From assembly GCA_016617855.1 (NCBI GenBank), contig JAECUM010094113.1, forward strand, positions 1 to 64,000: 64,000 bases of DNA. The letters are read 5' to 3'. Position 1 is the first letter of the stretch. The number at the start of each line of letters is the position of its first letter. A model generated the notes under the pieces. That model worked only from the letters and a program-made list of their open reading frames with translations. It did not search any database and was not told where the DNA came from. The translations under genes were made by a program, and so were the position numbers. This DNA comes from Megalonaias nervosa (Eukaryota > Mollusca > Bivalvia > Unionida > Unionidae). Of the stretch, positions 1 through 11,389 are shown one piece after another.

Positions 1-440
1 AAAAGACGTTTATTTTGGCAGATATCCTGGAATCTGTGGAACTGATTGACTAATTTAGATTTTGTTGCTAAAAGACACATTTTCTCGTCGCAACAAAATT
101 TATTATTTAGTTGTATTTGTGATTAAAATTTAATTTACTACGAAGTCACATGTGCTTATGAAACTTAATATGTCTGCCTCAAGTGTTTTACTTAATCGTC
201 CTAACAAAGTGATTATCCCAAAAAGTCAAGTCCCTCAAGTTCAATAATGCGGAAAAAAAACCCCACAAAAACATTAATTTAAAATTGCTATAATTTTGTT
301 TTTCAAAAAACACTTATATAATTGTATTATTTTACATTAAAATGATTCTAGACAAAATTCATGGAAATTTAAACTTTTCTTGAACTGCTGTATTTTATGT
401 TTAAAGGTCATGAGATTTCCAGCTTCAACAAAACGTAGAT
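1..440. other. AT-rich intergenic, no feature seen
   Basis: No coding frame, RNA gene or recognisable repeat is visible before the 40-bp minisatellite begins. Confidence 0.5.
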
Positions 441-771
441 GTCTCTGGCTAAACATGTCTTGAAGGTATTGTGCTACATTGTATCTGGCTAAACATGTCT
501 TGTAAATATTGTGCTACGTTGTATCTGGCTAAACATGTCTTCTAAGTATTGTGCTACGTTGTATCTGGCTAACATGTCTTGTAGGTATTGTGCTACATTG
601 TATCTGGATAAATATGTCTTGTGGATATTGTGCTACATTCTATTTAGCTAAACATGTCTTGAAGATATTGTGCTAGATTGTATCTGGCAAAACATTTCTT
701 GTAGATATTGTGCTAGATTGTATCTGGATAAACATTTCTTGTAGGTATTGTACTACATTGTATCTGGCTAG

Positions 772-775
<4 letters not shown>
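441..775. repeat. 40-bp minisatellite, about 8-9 units
   Basis: The phrase ATCTGGCTAAACATGTCTTG recurs at about 443, 483, 523, 563, 601, 641, 681, 721 and 761, a 39-40 bp period with a few percent divergence. Further units reappear at 1,066-1,165 and 1,541-1,570 after the two SINE insertions, so all of 441-1,570 was probably one array. Confidence 0.9.

Positions 776-826
<51 letters not shown>
776..826. repeat. (TG)n microsatellite, SINE tail
   Basis: About 25 TG dinucleotides directly abut the 3' end of the minus-strand SINE that follows. On the SINE strand this reads as a (CA)n tail. Confidence 0.9.
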
Positions 827-828
<2 letters not shown>

Positions 829-1070
829 ATTTGGATTTTTAACGTAGCTTTAAAAAAAATTTCAGTCATATCGCTACGATGTCTGCAGTGTGGCATTTTA
901 TAGTGATGTCTAGCACTGGGGCATCATGCCGCAGACATGTAGCATGATGTCCCACCCAGTCACATTATCCTGACACCAGGCCGACCAGTCCTAAACACTA
1001 ACCTCTTAATGCTGAGCGTCCAGCGAGGCAGCTGTTAGTACCATTTTTACAAGTCTTTAGTATGACTCGG
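827..1070 (-). mobile_element. SINE family A, copy 1 (tRNA head missing)
   Basis: This matches, in reverse, the body of the full-length plus-strand copy at 52,719-53,039: the 3' end ...CGATATGACTGAAA, the central GCCGCAGACATG and GTCACATTATCCTGAC blocks, and the GCTGAGCG block. It stops at GACTCGGC, just where the tRNA-like head would begin, and the host minisatellite resumes there. It is a 5'-truncated copy. Confidence 0.85.
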
Positions 1071-1162
1071 CTAAACATGTTTTGTAGATATTGTACTACA
1101 TTGTATCTGGCTAAACATGTCATGTAAGGATTGTGTTACATAATATCTAGCTAAACATTTCG

Positions 1163-1197
1163 CGTGTGTGTGCGTGCGTGCGTGTGTGCGTGCGTGC

Positions 1198-1237
<40 letters not shown>

Positions 1238-1542
1238 TTTGAACGAAGCTTTAACAATCTGAGCCGTGTCGCTACGATGTCTGCAGTATGGCAGTATATA
1301 GTGATGTCTAGCAGTGGGGTATCATGCCGCAGACATGTGGCATAATGTCCCACCCGGTCACATTATCCTAACACCAGATCGGCTGACCAGTCCTAGCGCT
1401 AACTTCTTAATGCTGAGCGTCAAGCCAGGCAACTGCAAGTACCATTTTTTATAAGTGTTTGTTATGACTCGGCGGGGGTTCGAAATCGCGACCTACCGCA
1501 TCTTGGGCAGATGCTCTTACCACTTATTCCACCGTAGCGGTC
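1163..1542 (-). mobile_element. SINE family A, copy 2 (full length)
   Basis: A mixed TG/CG dinucleotide tail (1,163-1,234) is followed by the conserved SINE body and the tRNA-like head (1,470-1,542), whose B box reads in reverse around GGGGTTCGAAATC. It sits in the same 40-bp minisatellite, in the same orientation as copy 1. The host repeat resumes immediately after GCGGTC at 1,543. Confidence 0.88.
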
Positions 1543-1570
1543 AAACATGTCTTGTAGATATTGTGCTGCA

Positions 1571-2400
1571 GTTCCATGTAGAGCCTTCTATACTAAAATA
1601 TTTTTATTGTAATTAGTTCTAACTCAATTTGCATCTAATTTAATTTCCTGAGTAGGGGCTGAGAAGGAATATTAAAAGGTTTGTTCAGAAGTGTACGTGC
1701 TGCCCATGTCAAGGTCTTGCCTGGAGCAGTTTCTCGGTATATTAAGATACTAATCTAGCAGTGGTTGAATGTATGCATTCAAATATAGGAATCTGATATC
1801 GAGACGGAGACATTTCTTAATTTTGGCGAGCGGTACAATCGTAGAAAACAAAAGCATTTTACATATCATGGCATTATTAACTCGTACACCTCACGGACGA
1901 AAAATGTCAACATCAATGCAAAGAAGTGTATGGATAGAAATGTTTTCATTGATTTGTATTTTTAAACTCTCAATGAATATTGTGTATACTCACTTATAAG
2001 CCGAGTCGAAATGCAAACAACAAATATCCTAATCTGCCGAGGCATAATGTGCCTGCCGATCAGGGTCTATGATGTTTATTCTATTTATTGCTCCTCACAA
2101 ACTGCACAGACCCAGATCTGCCGGCGCATTATACGACGACAGATCTGTGTCCGTGGAGTTTGGAGTTGGACTCGTCTTATAAGCGAAATGGAACGGTATA
2201 TTTCTGGTCCGGATAAGGACATGTGAATTGTCGTTATTATCATGCACTTAGTCTGACATTTAATGGTGGGTGTTTTATCAATGTCATTAACATTGATTAA
2301 AATTAACAACGGACCCAATATTAATCACGTGAAACACCAACCTTAACAACTACTGAAGAGAATTTAGTGGGGGTTTTTTTTATACATACATGCTGCAATC
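1571..2400. other. Intergenic; imperfect palindrome near 2,095-2,160
   Basis: No gene is recognised. At about 2,100-2,155 two CAGATCTG-containing arms face each other around ATTATAC (arms GACCCAGATCTGCCGGCGC and GCGCC-like/ACAGATCTGTGTC), a roughly 50-60 bp imperfect hairpin. A smaller CTGCCGAGGCA/TGCCTGCCG hairpin lies at 2,035-2,065. The short frames here read through these arms and are not believed to be genes. Confidence 0.45.
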
Positions 2401-2416
2401 GTTTCATTGAACATCT

Positions 2417-2431
2417 CTCTCTCTCTCTCTG

Positions 2432-2469
<38 letters not shown>
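2417..2469. repeat. (CT)n microsatellite
   Basis: About 26 CT dinucleotides with two GT interruptions. Confidence 0.95.
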
Positions 2470-2473
<4 letters not shown>

Positions 2474-2514
2474 ATCTTGATGTTCACCAGCTACATGTAT
2501 TTCAGAACTATTGT

Positions 2515-3740
2515 TACCAGCCAGGGGTCTTTGCTTGACCGAGCGGTGTCAAACCCTGGCGCGATTCCCGCTAGAAGTCATATGTTTACCCCAAATTTCC
2601 AAAGACTTCTATACAACTTCAGTTGTAAATTAGAAAGCCAGACGTGTCCATTCTATACATAAATTTTACTCTAATCAATGTAAAACCACAGATTTCCCAA
2701 CTTGCCAAATATCTATCACTCGCACGTTTGCATAGTTTCCCTTCATCAGCTTTCCTTACTGTCAGCAGTTCACGCCGTAGAAACTCTACAACTATCCCCT
2801 AACTCAGGGAACTGTTTTAACTACGCCACCTTAAGCCAGTCAATCCATGGTTCCAAGGCACATTACACCAATACAACTACATCACATTTGCCACCATGGC
2901 GACATAAACGGTATCTGCAGAGTCCTTTCTCATTTTATTCCATTGTGTAATTTACCGGTTTCCTACTGTAAATACTGCCACTGCAGTCACAACACCAAGG
3001 TACACTACTAGATTTTATTAGGGACTACATTATTGGGTCTGAATTCACTACTAATTGACCATGGCATCATGGAAACTCACTAACACTTTCTCTCCGTGAC
3101 GTTTGCTCCTAATAATTGGCTAATTATTTCGGGCTAAGGAATATTTCCATCGCACCGAATTCCAGTAATCAAACAAGTAAAATCACACAAATCTAAGAAT
3201 TCCTTAAACGGGCCGCTATCACCAAATGCGCATCTCCAAAATTTATTACACTATTTTGTATGGCCTTTGATTGGTAGCCAGAGATCATGGAAAACGGACC
3301 ATTCACGCTGCATAGATATTGTCTAGATTTACCCACAAGCCATCTTCAGTTGCCTGTCATCATATCGGAACCTTGTCTAGCGAAGATGCCCACAAACCGG
3401 ATTTGGTTAAAAATCCATTCACAATAATTATTTTACTTTTTATGTTAATAAAACTTTATACTTCAGAATTCCAAGTTATGACCTTTGATCAGGAAACCAA
3501 TGTCGTAGAAGGCTAATTATATTTCTTCCAAAACATCATGTAGAACCTGTAGAGAACCGATTTCGCACTCGTCCGGGATATTGCCAAGAGAGAGCAAAGT
3601 ACCGAGTTTGATCCAAATCAGTCGAAGTTAATTGGAACCTAATCCACCATGACTAAACATGAGGCCCAAGGTGGCATGATCGCTCACTCCTGCTGATATT
3701 TGCCTAAAATGGATTAGTAGGATGCTTTTTATAGAAATTT
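2515..3740. other. Intergenic, no gene recognised
   Basis: Frames of 60-82 codons occur, but none shows family resemblance, splice context or codon bias. Nothing further can be supported. Confidence 0.4.
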
Positions 3741-4990
3741 GTGTTGTCTGGATATATTCTGAAAACAGTTGTTACAAGGCTTCTATCCCTGTTACATCTT
3801 CATTTCAATGGTGGATCAACATCATTTGCACCAAATGAGAATGCCTTCATGCTAGAATGCATTCAATTAAACCTGACTTCATTTTGAGATAAAGTAATTG
3901 AAAGGTTTACCATTCTTAGTAATACTCCCGTATTTGAAGGCGTATGGGTGTCTTTTGTACAAACGAGAACACCCTTCATTCTAAGATGTTCTCTGTCAAA
4001 TTATGTTAATTTCCACAAAGCAGTTTCTGATAAAAAGTCATTTGTTTTCTCTTTCAGGTGACAGCAGCCATATTGGATGACGAATCAACATAATTTGGAA
4101 AAAATTGAAAGCTTTTGTTTCATGTCAGGGTGCTGTCTATCAAATTTAGTCACAATTGGTTAATGCATTTTTCTTTAAAAAAAATTTCACTTAAATTGTT
4201 TATCTGTTTTGGATAAAGGTGACCATATTTGATTGCGGATCGTCATTATTGCCATAAAATAAAAAATCATTTATGCCAAATTACTTTCTCTCAAATTTAG
4301 TTTATTCTGAGAGGCTTAGAGGAGAAATTGTTTAAATGTTTTTCTGTGCTTTATATTGGCGACCAAATTTTGTCAGATCAGCATCATTTGTACAAAACAA
4401 GAAGGGTCGTTATTTCAGGCTGTTCTGTTACGTTTGGTAAAAATCTGAGAAACAGTTTTTGAGAATCCTCAGAAGTCGTTGAAAGTTTCTCCTATTTTTA
4501 GTAACAGCGGCCATACTGGAAGGCTTATCGACACCAAATTTGAAAATGTTTGCTAAAGCTCTTGATACGAAATGTAATCAAATTCTTTTGAGCGATTTTG
4601 GAATGAGAGCCTATTGATATGCTTTTCTATTTTTAGCGTCTTTAGTAGCCTTAATGGATGGCATATTCGCGTCACTATACAATTTTAAAAGCCATAATTC
4701 CAGGGTTCTTTCTTTCGGATTTGGTCAGGTAGTTTTGCATAGTTTTGAGATGCTTTTTTCCTGCTTTTAGGTATGTTGGTCATATTTGAACGTGGATGAG
4801 CATCATTCTTAAACAAGAGGCCCTTGAAGGGACTGACGCTCTAGAGTTCGAAAATAATTTCTAGGAATTCAGTTAATACTTTTTGTTTTCCTTTTTAACT
4901 TCTTAGTGTTGCAACCGTATCGAAATTCTTGAGCATTAGGAGTTTCAAATTTGCCACAATGGCAGCCATATTGCATCAATTTCATCTACG
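3740..4990 (+). repeat. Diverged tandem array, about 145-bp monomer
   Basis: A phrase of the form GTAACAGCGGCCATATTGGA recurs in decayed form at about 4,062, 4,220, 4,366, 4,508, 4,650 and 4,780. Between these lie recurring AGTTTTTGAGA...AAGTCATTGAAAG and AAATTTGGTCA-like blocks. Spacing is about 140-158 bp. Period and the GCCATATTGG phrase match the better conserved arrays elsewhere in the window, so this is probably an older branch of the same family. Confidence 0.65.
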
Positions 4991-5069
4991 ATACGTTAGA
5001 GACAGATAGAACACTTTTGGTGAAAAAAGAGACAAAAATATATTGATGTGACTGTCTATTCAGGAGAAT

Positions 5070-5390
5070 ACTCGTGTGTGTTTATGTTTTCGGAATTTTG
5101 ACATAGCTTTAACAACCTGAGTCATATCGCTACCATGTCTGCAAGTGTGACATTTATAATGATGATTAGCACTGGAGCATGATGCCCCAGTAAAGTGGCA
5201 TCACGTCCCATCCCGTCACATTATCCTGACACCAGGCCGACCAGCCCTAACACTATCCCCTTAGTGCTGAGCGCCAAGCTGCTAGTACAATTTTTAAAAA
5301 ATCAGTCTTTCATATGACTTGGCCGGGGTTTGAACCCGCGACCTACCGCATACATGGCGGGCGCTCTAACCACTTAAGCCACCGGAGCGG
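5070..5390 (-). mobile_element. SINE family A, copy 3, with 10-bp target duplication
   Basis: The full-length reverse copy runs from its tail (CTCGTGTGTGTTTATG) through the conserved body to the tRNA-like head (GGGTTTGAACCCGCGACC, then ACCACTTAAGCCACCGG). TCAGGAGAAT occurs on both sides (5,060-5,069 and 5,391-5,400), a target-site duplication that fixes the element's ends. Confidence 0.92.
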
Positions 5391-5519
5391 TCAGGAGAAT
5401 TTCTGACAAGATTTCCAACATATTCACTGTTACATCAATATTTTAGGTCCGATCAGTATCGTCCTTTATTCACGACTAACTCGAACTCATAATTTAACCC
5501 TCTGGTGAAAACCCGATTT

Positions 5520-5915
5520 CAATATGACTGTCCTTTAACGAGGAGTAGCAATATCAAAATTTTCAAGATGCCTGCTGTGACAGCCACATTGGACGTCTCA
5601 TTGGCAACATTTTCATTTAGGACCATTTCGACGTTATAAAAAGTCTTTTAGTGAAAAACCGGAAGTGGGTATGACCATCCTTTCAGTAGTAGCAATAACA
5701 ATAGTTTCAAGCTGTGGCGGCCATATTAGGTGTCAAAGCGGAAGAATTCTCATCTAGGACCAAGTAGACATCGTAATAAGTTTTCTGGTGAAAATCCTTA
5801 AAGATTTTGAAGATGTCGACCGTGGCGGCACTATTGGACGTCAGATCGGAACCGTTTTCATTTAGGACGAACCATACACCTTAAGAAACATTTAAGTGAG
5901 CATATGAACAAAGAA
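5520..5915 (+). repeat. 145-bp monomer array, about 2.5 units
   Basis: The units contain TTTTCAAGATGCCTGCTGTG, a GGCGGCCATATTAGGTGTC-like block, TTTAGGACCA, AAGTCTTT and GTGAAAA. Unit junctions recur at about 5,565, 5,708 and 5,810. The orientation (AAGATGGC before GCCATATT) is taken as plus. Confidence 0.8.
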
Positions 5916-5932
5916 AGAAGAAAGAACACGTA

Positions 5933-5968
5933 GTTTGTGTGTGTATGTGTGTGTGTGTGTGTGTGTGT
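5933..5968. repeat. (GT)n microsatellite
   Basis: Interrupted GTGTGTATGTGTGTG tract of about 36 bp. Confidence 0.9.
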
Positions 5969-6584
5969 AGGAAGAGGAGGGGACAAATTAATTTTAATTA
6001 TGTAATTCTTACCGGCTACTACTGCATCGTTTTCCTTTTCCGAGACTCACAATCGCTTGCCCAGGTCTCGCAATTCCTTCCTGCCATTAGGATTGGAAGG
6101 TTATAGAACTACCCCCCCCCCCAACAAACCAACCAAAACAAAACTAACCCTAGTCTCACTCCCGTGTCATAGTTCACACATATCCTCTTTGACCTGTACA
6201 TACAGTACAGGATTCCGGACCAGGGTGTGAGGAAGTAATCTTTATAATTGTATCCGGCAAATATTACATAATCAAAATTAGTTTAGATAAGACTACTTTT
6301 TAATGGCAGTCATGCAACACCAACTATTTGCTTTTCTGAATTTTAAAACTACCTTACGGTAGGGGTGATCAATACTGTTTAAATTGGTAGAAAGTTGAAC
6401 CACTTGCTCTGTCGTTACTATTGGTACCAACGAAAAAATGACTTGGCTCTGGTACGCCAAAGATCGAAGGTAAACTGAGATGATATTGTGAGACCACCTA
6501 AAAGCGGCTTTGATAACGTCATCCAAAGACGAGTGATTCAAATGTGCCCAAGAAGTAGCAATCGCCTCATCTCCATGGGGTTTG

Positions 6585-6722
6585 CTTCATAATGAAATTT
6601 GTTGTTGTTGTTATGGGGTTTGACGCTATTTTTCAGCACAGGATAGGCTATACATGGCGGCCAGAATAGCTTGACCATCAAGCAACGACTCCTTATGTGG
6701 TCGTCACACTCCTGTTGGGCTA
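6585..6722 (-). mobile_element. SINE family C, 3' part
   Basis: Read in reverse, this stretch contains GCCGCCATGTATAGCCTATC, CTGTGCTGAAAAATAG and AAACCCCATAACAACAACAA. It matches the 3' half of the tRNA-headed element at 50,700-50,945. The tRNA-like head is not evident here. Confidence 0.65.
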
Positions 6723-6904
6723 TTTAAAAAAGACACACACCCCGACATAAAAGACCAAAAATAAAACAAAAACAAACTGCCAGCAATTACAAGTGGTTTA
6801 CATAAAGGGTCGGTACTTCCGGGGACCGAGATCTCTGAAGACGTAAGCTCTCTGGCTCCAGCTGAGTGCCCAACCAGAATCTGATGTGTTGGTGACTATG
6901 GAGG

Positions 6905-8700
6905 AGTGAGGTTCGGGAATAAGAATTGGAGCTCGGACCAGGAACCGGTCTCGATTTAGCCATTAACTCAGACTTTGGTGAAAATAGGATTCCTGGGGAA
7001 TCCAAACAGATAGAGAATCCTTGTGCGATTTCCAGTTTGATAACAGCAGAACTTAGCATCTTTGTAATACTAATTGTCATAGGCATGAACCTCAAAATCA
7101 GAGGAGCAGAAAGGGAGACAAATGGGGCAAACACAACGTCAGGGATACGCCTACCAACCAACAGGAGATTTATGGATGACGTGATAGCACTGGAGGATAC
7201 TGTATTATGGGCTCGCATGAGGTTTAAGCAAAGGAAGTCCAGGAACTTGGTGATTAGAAACTGTCGGGTCACTTCCCAGTTTGTAATGAAGATCAAAGTT
7301 AGGATATCCCATCTATTCTGGGCAATCCTATTAGATGTCTTGGCAATTGGTTTGATGCACCAAACAAAGACACAAACGGTATTAAACGGCTGAAGAACCA
7401 GACAGAAAAAGGGATGCTGACGAATGAAAGAACAAGACTTTCTCGGGAAATTTAAGGCATGTTTATACTAGAATGTACTATTGCCTAGACTAGTCTGTCA
7501 GTTGATGCTATACGAGATAGCAGCAACAACTGTGGACAGCTTCGAGAGAACAATCAGCATATATCTGCGCAAATGACTTGGAGTCCCATCATCGTTCACA
7601 CGAGTTGGGTTTTACACCAAGACTGGGATGTTCTGGCTACCATTGTCATCAGTGGTGGAAGCGAACAAGGTAACCAAGATAAGGATACTGATGATGTTGA
7701 AGCATTCGCAGGACAAGAAGCTCCCTGATGCAGGTATCTAAGTCAGAACTGGTAGAACGTGGTCAGTTTCCCTTGCAGCAGAATCAACAGAAAAAGACTT
7801 CAACACATGGACATAGTGTGAACAACATACACTGAAGGACAAGGTTTGGGAGCACGTCAGACCAAGCGCTGGAAGGAAGATCATCCAGCTGCAAGGTCAG
7901 TGATCCAGGTAGAGCTACGGAAAGTGGAGATAGCGAGTCGACAAAGACTGTCCAACTATAGGAAGCCAAGGAGCATGGACCAGGTGGTCATTACCAGAGA
8001 TGAAGCTAACCTGGTGATATCTGGAATTAGAACCCTCTCCGGATCCTGTTTCTGATCCAATCAGTATATGATCTTTTGCCGTCTCCAAAACATCTTGTAT
8101 AGAAGGGGCTTCATTGAAAATTCTGCAGGTCCTCTCTTTGGTAAAAGAAGTAGCATAGAGCACATCCTGTCAGCATGCAAGACTTCATTAACACAAAGCC
8201 GCTAGAAATGGAGGCATGACAAGGTCCGTCGAGAGCTGGAGAAGGAGAGAAAGAAGAAAAGACCAACAACGATCACTGAGCCAAGATTTATCAACTTTGT
8301 TAACGAGGGAGAAACCTGCAACACTTCACCACAGAGGATGGGAATCCTTCATGAAGCAGAAAGCTGGGACATGAGTGTGGATTTCCGGAAGAAATTTGTT
8401 TTCTCGCGAATTGTCCAGAATCTCTACCTCCAGACATAGTGATTTGGTCCGAATTAGGCAGAAGCTGATGACCATTGAGTTGACTGTATCGTAGGATGAG
8501 AAGTGTGATTTGCCTCGTGAAAGAAAGTTGACCAAGTATGCAGAGCTGAAAGAGACAAGACAGAGCATGGGATGAAGTACTTGGTTGTTCTCAGTGCTCC
8601 AGTGATAACGGAAAAACGTCAAAGTGGCGGTTCAAGCACTTGGCAAAATTGCTGAAAGTGCGTCCAGCTGTCTATGGATGAAACTCAAGGTCGAGCTGGC
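6905..8700 (+). mobile_element. Non-LTR retrotransposon relic, R2/Hero-type (RT + zinc knuckle + RLE)
   Basis: This is a 5'-truncated, frameshifted LINE open reading frame. In order it shows a reverse transcriptase palm ending in FMDDV (FMDD at 7,169-7,180, the Y/FxDD catalytic motif) and a WARMRFKQRKSRNL block (about 7,210-7,250). Next is a thumb-like RKWLGVPSSFTRVGFYTKTG-type segment (about 7,570-7,640; first residues frameshifted). A degraded zinc knuckle follows with SIEHILSAC and KWRHDKV (about 8,130-8,230). Last comes a region resembling the restriction-like endonuclease, with WDMSVDFRKKF, IELTVS and RERKLTKYAEL (about 8,365-8,560). The tail order (zinc knuckle, RHD, PD/ELT, ERK..KY) is that of R2/NeSL/Hero-clade elements, not apurinic-endonuclease LINEs. 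The frames are broken by stops at 7,392, 7,731 and 8,436, among others, so it is inactive. Confidence 0.8.
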
Positions 8701-8754
8701 TGCCAGCCAACAACAGGTAGTGACTCAACAAAACTGCTACCACCCCCACCCCCA

Positions 8755-10200
8755 CCCCTCTCGATCAGGAGTGCTCCGGGATAGAGGCGAAACACCCAAT
8801 GATAGATGGTCTCGGCTGATAATGCTGGTAGTGTAGCAGTGGATACATTGCATTTCAAAATCAATATATACTGGAGAGGGCGCATGTAAAGTCTTCGTAG
8901 CGGAACCCAGTGCGATGCGAAGTTTCGCGTCCCCCATGAGTAGTAAATGCGAGCTCACAAGTCTTGGCCAGAAGATCCATTATGAGTGACAGGATCTTGT
9001 CGATCATGTCCAAAAGTATAGGAGCTCTGCCTGGGCACATGAAGCAATTCATCCCCACCTATACGAAGTCGAGAGAAGGGATGAGATCAAACTTCTCCAG
9101 GTTTGGGACAAGACGGCGACGGGTCACTGCGGAACCATCTTTGTTAGCCAAGATTCTGATAACCCTATCTACAAATTGGCCTATCGAACAGACACTTCTG
9201 TGCTTTGGGTCTGTGAATTTCATTGGATGCGGCGGCAAGCCACCGCATCCAATCAAAATTAAGTTGTTTGAATTTGAACACTGTTCCTACGTGATCGAGC
9301 AAAGGGGAGCACACAACTTGAATGTACTGATAAATAAACAATTTTCCACTGCCGGTCCGTGTTTGCACAAATACCTTTCACTCAAATACACCTGTTATGG
9401 CTTTCCTCTGGTACATAGTCATACTTTCGATGTTAAACTTACAAAGTATCCTTTTTGGGTTAATTACCTTAACCGTTTTCGGCCGATGTACAGTGCACAA
9501 AGCTATTGGTTATTTGGCATAACATGCTGAGGGAGGCAACACATGAAATCCAACAGATGTCGCTAGGACAAAGCATCAATATAGCTGTTCGGAACAAGAG
9601 TGACAACTCCATCTAATGAGAATCTCAAGGGATTTTGTGTATCAACCAGTCGTCGAAATACTCGAGGACTAGAATCCGTATGGTCCCCAAGTGGGCTGTG
9701 ACTACACTTATCACGCATGTAAAAGCTCTGGAAGTTGAGGCAAGTCCGAAAGGAAGAGCTCGCAACTGAAATACCTCCTTGTCGAGACAAAACCAGAGGT
9801 ATTTTGTTTCAGGAGGGAAGATGGGGATGTGACCATACGCATCCTGAAGATCGACGGAAACCATCCAGTTGCAGGGCCTTAGATGTTCCTTACCGAGGCA
9901 GTCACCTTAATCCTGACAAGTTTTTCCTGAAGAAATTTGTTTAAGGCAGAAAGGTCAATTAGGAAACAAAATGTGGAATAGAAGACCAGAGTCTGGTTGT
10001 TTTCTATCCTATCAACTGCACCCTTCCACAAAAGAGTCTGTACCTATTCCCTTAAACGTGCCAGGTTGGATTAGTGAAAGATGAGGGTCCGTGACAGTGG
10101 AGGATGTTCCCGGAAACAAAGCTGGTATCCATCCTTAGTTGTCAAGAGAGTGCTGGCCGACTCCCTGTCCCGATCAGGCTTAACCGGTAGTATAGAAATG
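8755..10200 (-). mobile_element. DIRS-type retrotransposon relic, RT region
   Basis: Reading down the minus strand: the pol start (DGYQLCFREHPPLSRT near 10,100), then RT with MVSVDLQDAYGHIP, QLRALPFGLAS and the catalytic YFDDWLI (9,640-9,660). After a break come LVPNLEKFDLIPSLDFVYVG (about 9,050-9,110) and LLDMIDKILSLI, then MRPLQYILILK (about 8,855-8,885), a block at the RT/RNase H boundary of DIRS elements. YFDD and NLEK should be about 100 bp apart but are separated by about 550 bp, so a segment of roughly 450 bp is inserted or rearranged. Frameshifts and stops are frequent. The relic abuts the opposite-strand LINE near 8,740. Confidence 0.8.
9222..9253. repeat. Perfect 11-bp inverted repeat inside the DIRS insertion
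   Basis: ATTGGATGCGG at 9,222-9,232 and CCGCATCCAAT at 9,243-9,253 are exact complements around a 10-base loop. The hairpin lies near the distal edge of the extra segment that splits the DIRS RT, so it may mark the end of the inserted sequence. Confidence 0.7.
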
Positions 10201-10720
10201 GCTTGGTGGGATGGGTGAACTATCTATATGATCCTTGTCCCTAGACTGATGATAATGGGTCTCCATTGACCGGTGTTTGAAGTCAAGTGACCGGTTACCA
10301 AAAACCGGTCCGATGACGACAATCTGACGGATGAGCAACACATCAGAACGAAATCGCTGGTCATCATTGTCAGAAGTTGCGATTCGGTCATCAAATTCAC
10401 CTTGATGGCGTTTACATTCCTTTGGAAGGATTCATGATCAATCCCTATTAGCAATGACATCAGACCGAGTGTCGGGGATCCTGATGACTCGCGATATTTC
10501 TTAACTATGGAAGTCTTAGAACATTCTTATCCCAAAGACATGATGAAGGAAGGGGCTTTCTTCCCTTTATACGTGCAGCGGCCTTCGGCCAAGTTCCACA
10601 CTTTGCCACTCCATAGATAACAGATTGGATAACATTTGTCCGTGCACACCCTAATCAGGAGGAGGTAGGAAATGCTTAACCGACACTCAAACCGTGAGGA
10701 GGGATACATTTAAATCAAGC
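10200..10720 (-). pseudogene. Possible upstream (gag) part of the DIRS relic
   Basis: This lies directly upstream of the DIRS pol relic on the same strand, with a 78-codon frame (10,224-10,460) and a 60-codon frame (10,527-10,709). No motif identifies gag, so the assignment rests on position only. Confidence 0.3.
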
Positions 10721-11014
10721 ACTATTTACCAAGCTGGCGCAACACTCGATCGAAACAAAAATATAGGTGATACACCAAACCTTGTTCTAAAACCGACAAT
10801 GAAGGTGATTTTTGATAAGCGAATTTACAAGTTTAATGTGTACATCATCCAAAGAAAATATAGTAGCCTTTATATGGTCTGTGATATAAGAATCTTATTG
10901 GGATATTCTTTTCAGTTCTAGAACTTTCCAATCCAAAAGGGAGGCGGGACTTAAGAGTCCCAGAAAATGAAAGCAATGCAACAGTAGCAGACAAGGTATT
11001 ACTGCTATTCAAAA

Positions 11015-11270
11015 CAAGATTTTCAAGATGGCTGCTCTAACGGCCATATTGGAAGTTAGATTGGCACCATTTTCATTTTGGACCAACTTTATATCAAGTC
11101 TTTGTGTGAAAACCCCAGGTTGACGTTACCATCCTTTCAGGAGTATGGGCAACACAATTTGAATGACTGCTACTGTGGTGGCCATATTGCATGTATGAGC
11201 AGTACCCTTTTCATAGGACCAGCATGGGATAAATGCGTTTCATGGCAATCCTCCAGGTAGTGTAGGAGTA
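11015..11270 (+). repeat. 145-bp monomer array, about 1.7 units
   Basis: TTTTCAAGATGGCTGCTCTA, ACGGCCATATTGGAAGT, CACCATTTTCATTTTGGACC, AGTCTTTGTGTGAAAA and CATCCTTTCAGGAGTA mark one complete unit; a second begins at about 11,160. The GACAGACGACAGGCC...CATAAACTCTTCTG block at 11,300-11,340 follows. The same kind of block follows the arrays at 22,140 and 31,880. Confidence 0.8.
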
Positions 11271-11389
11271 GCAGTAAATGGTGCTGACGGACAAATGATG
11301 TACGACAGACGACAGGCCATCCCATAAACTCTTCTGGTCTACAACAGTTGAACTAAAGATATAAAAAAAAAAAAAACCAATCCCTTCAT

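Noticed and set aside
2530..2585. tRNA-like phrase TTGACCGAGCGG ... GCGCGATTCCCGC
   Set aside because: Boxes are imperfect, spacing is short and no second copy or SINE body was found, so neither a tRNA nor a SINE can be claimed.
6787..7296. 169-codon minus-strand frame, the longest on that strand near 7 kb
   Set aside because: It is the antisense of the LINE reverse transcriptase, whose FMDD and flanking motifs are on the plus strand.
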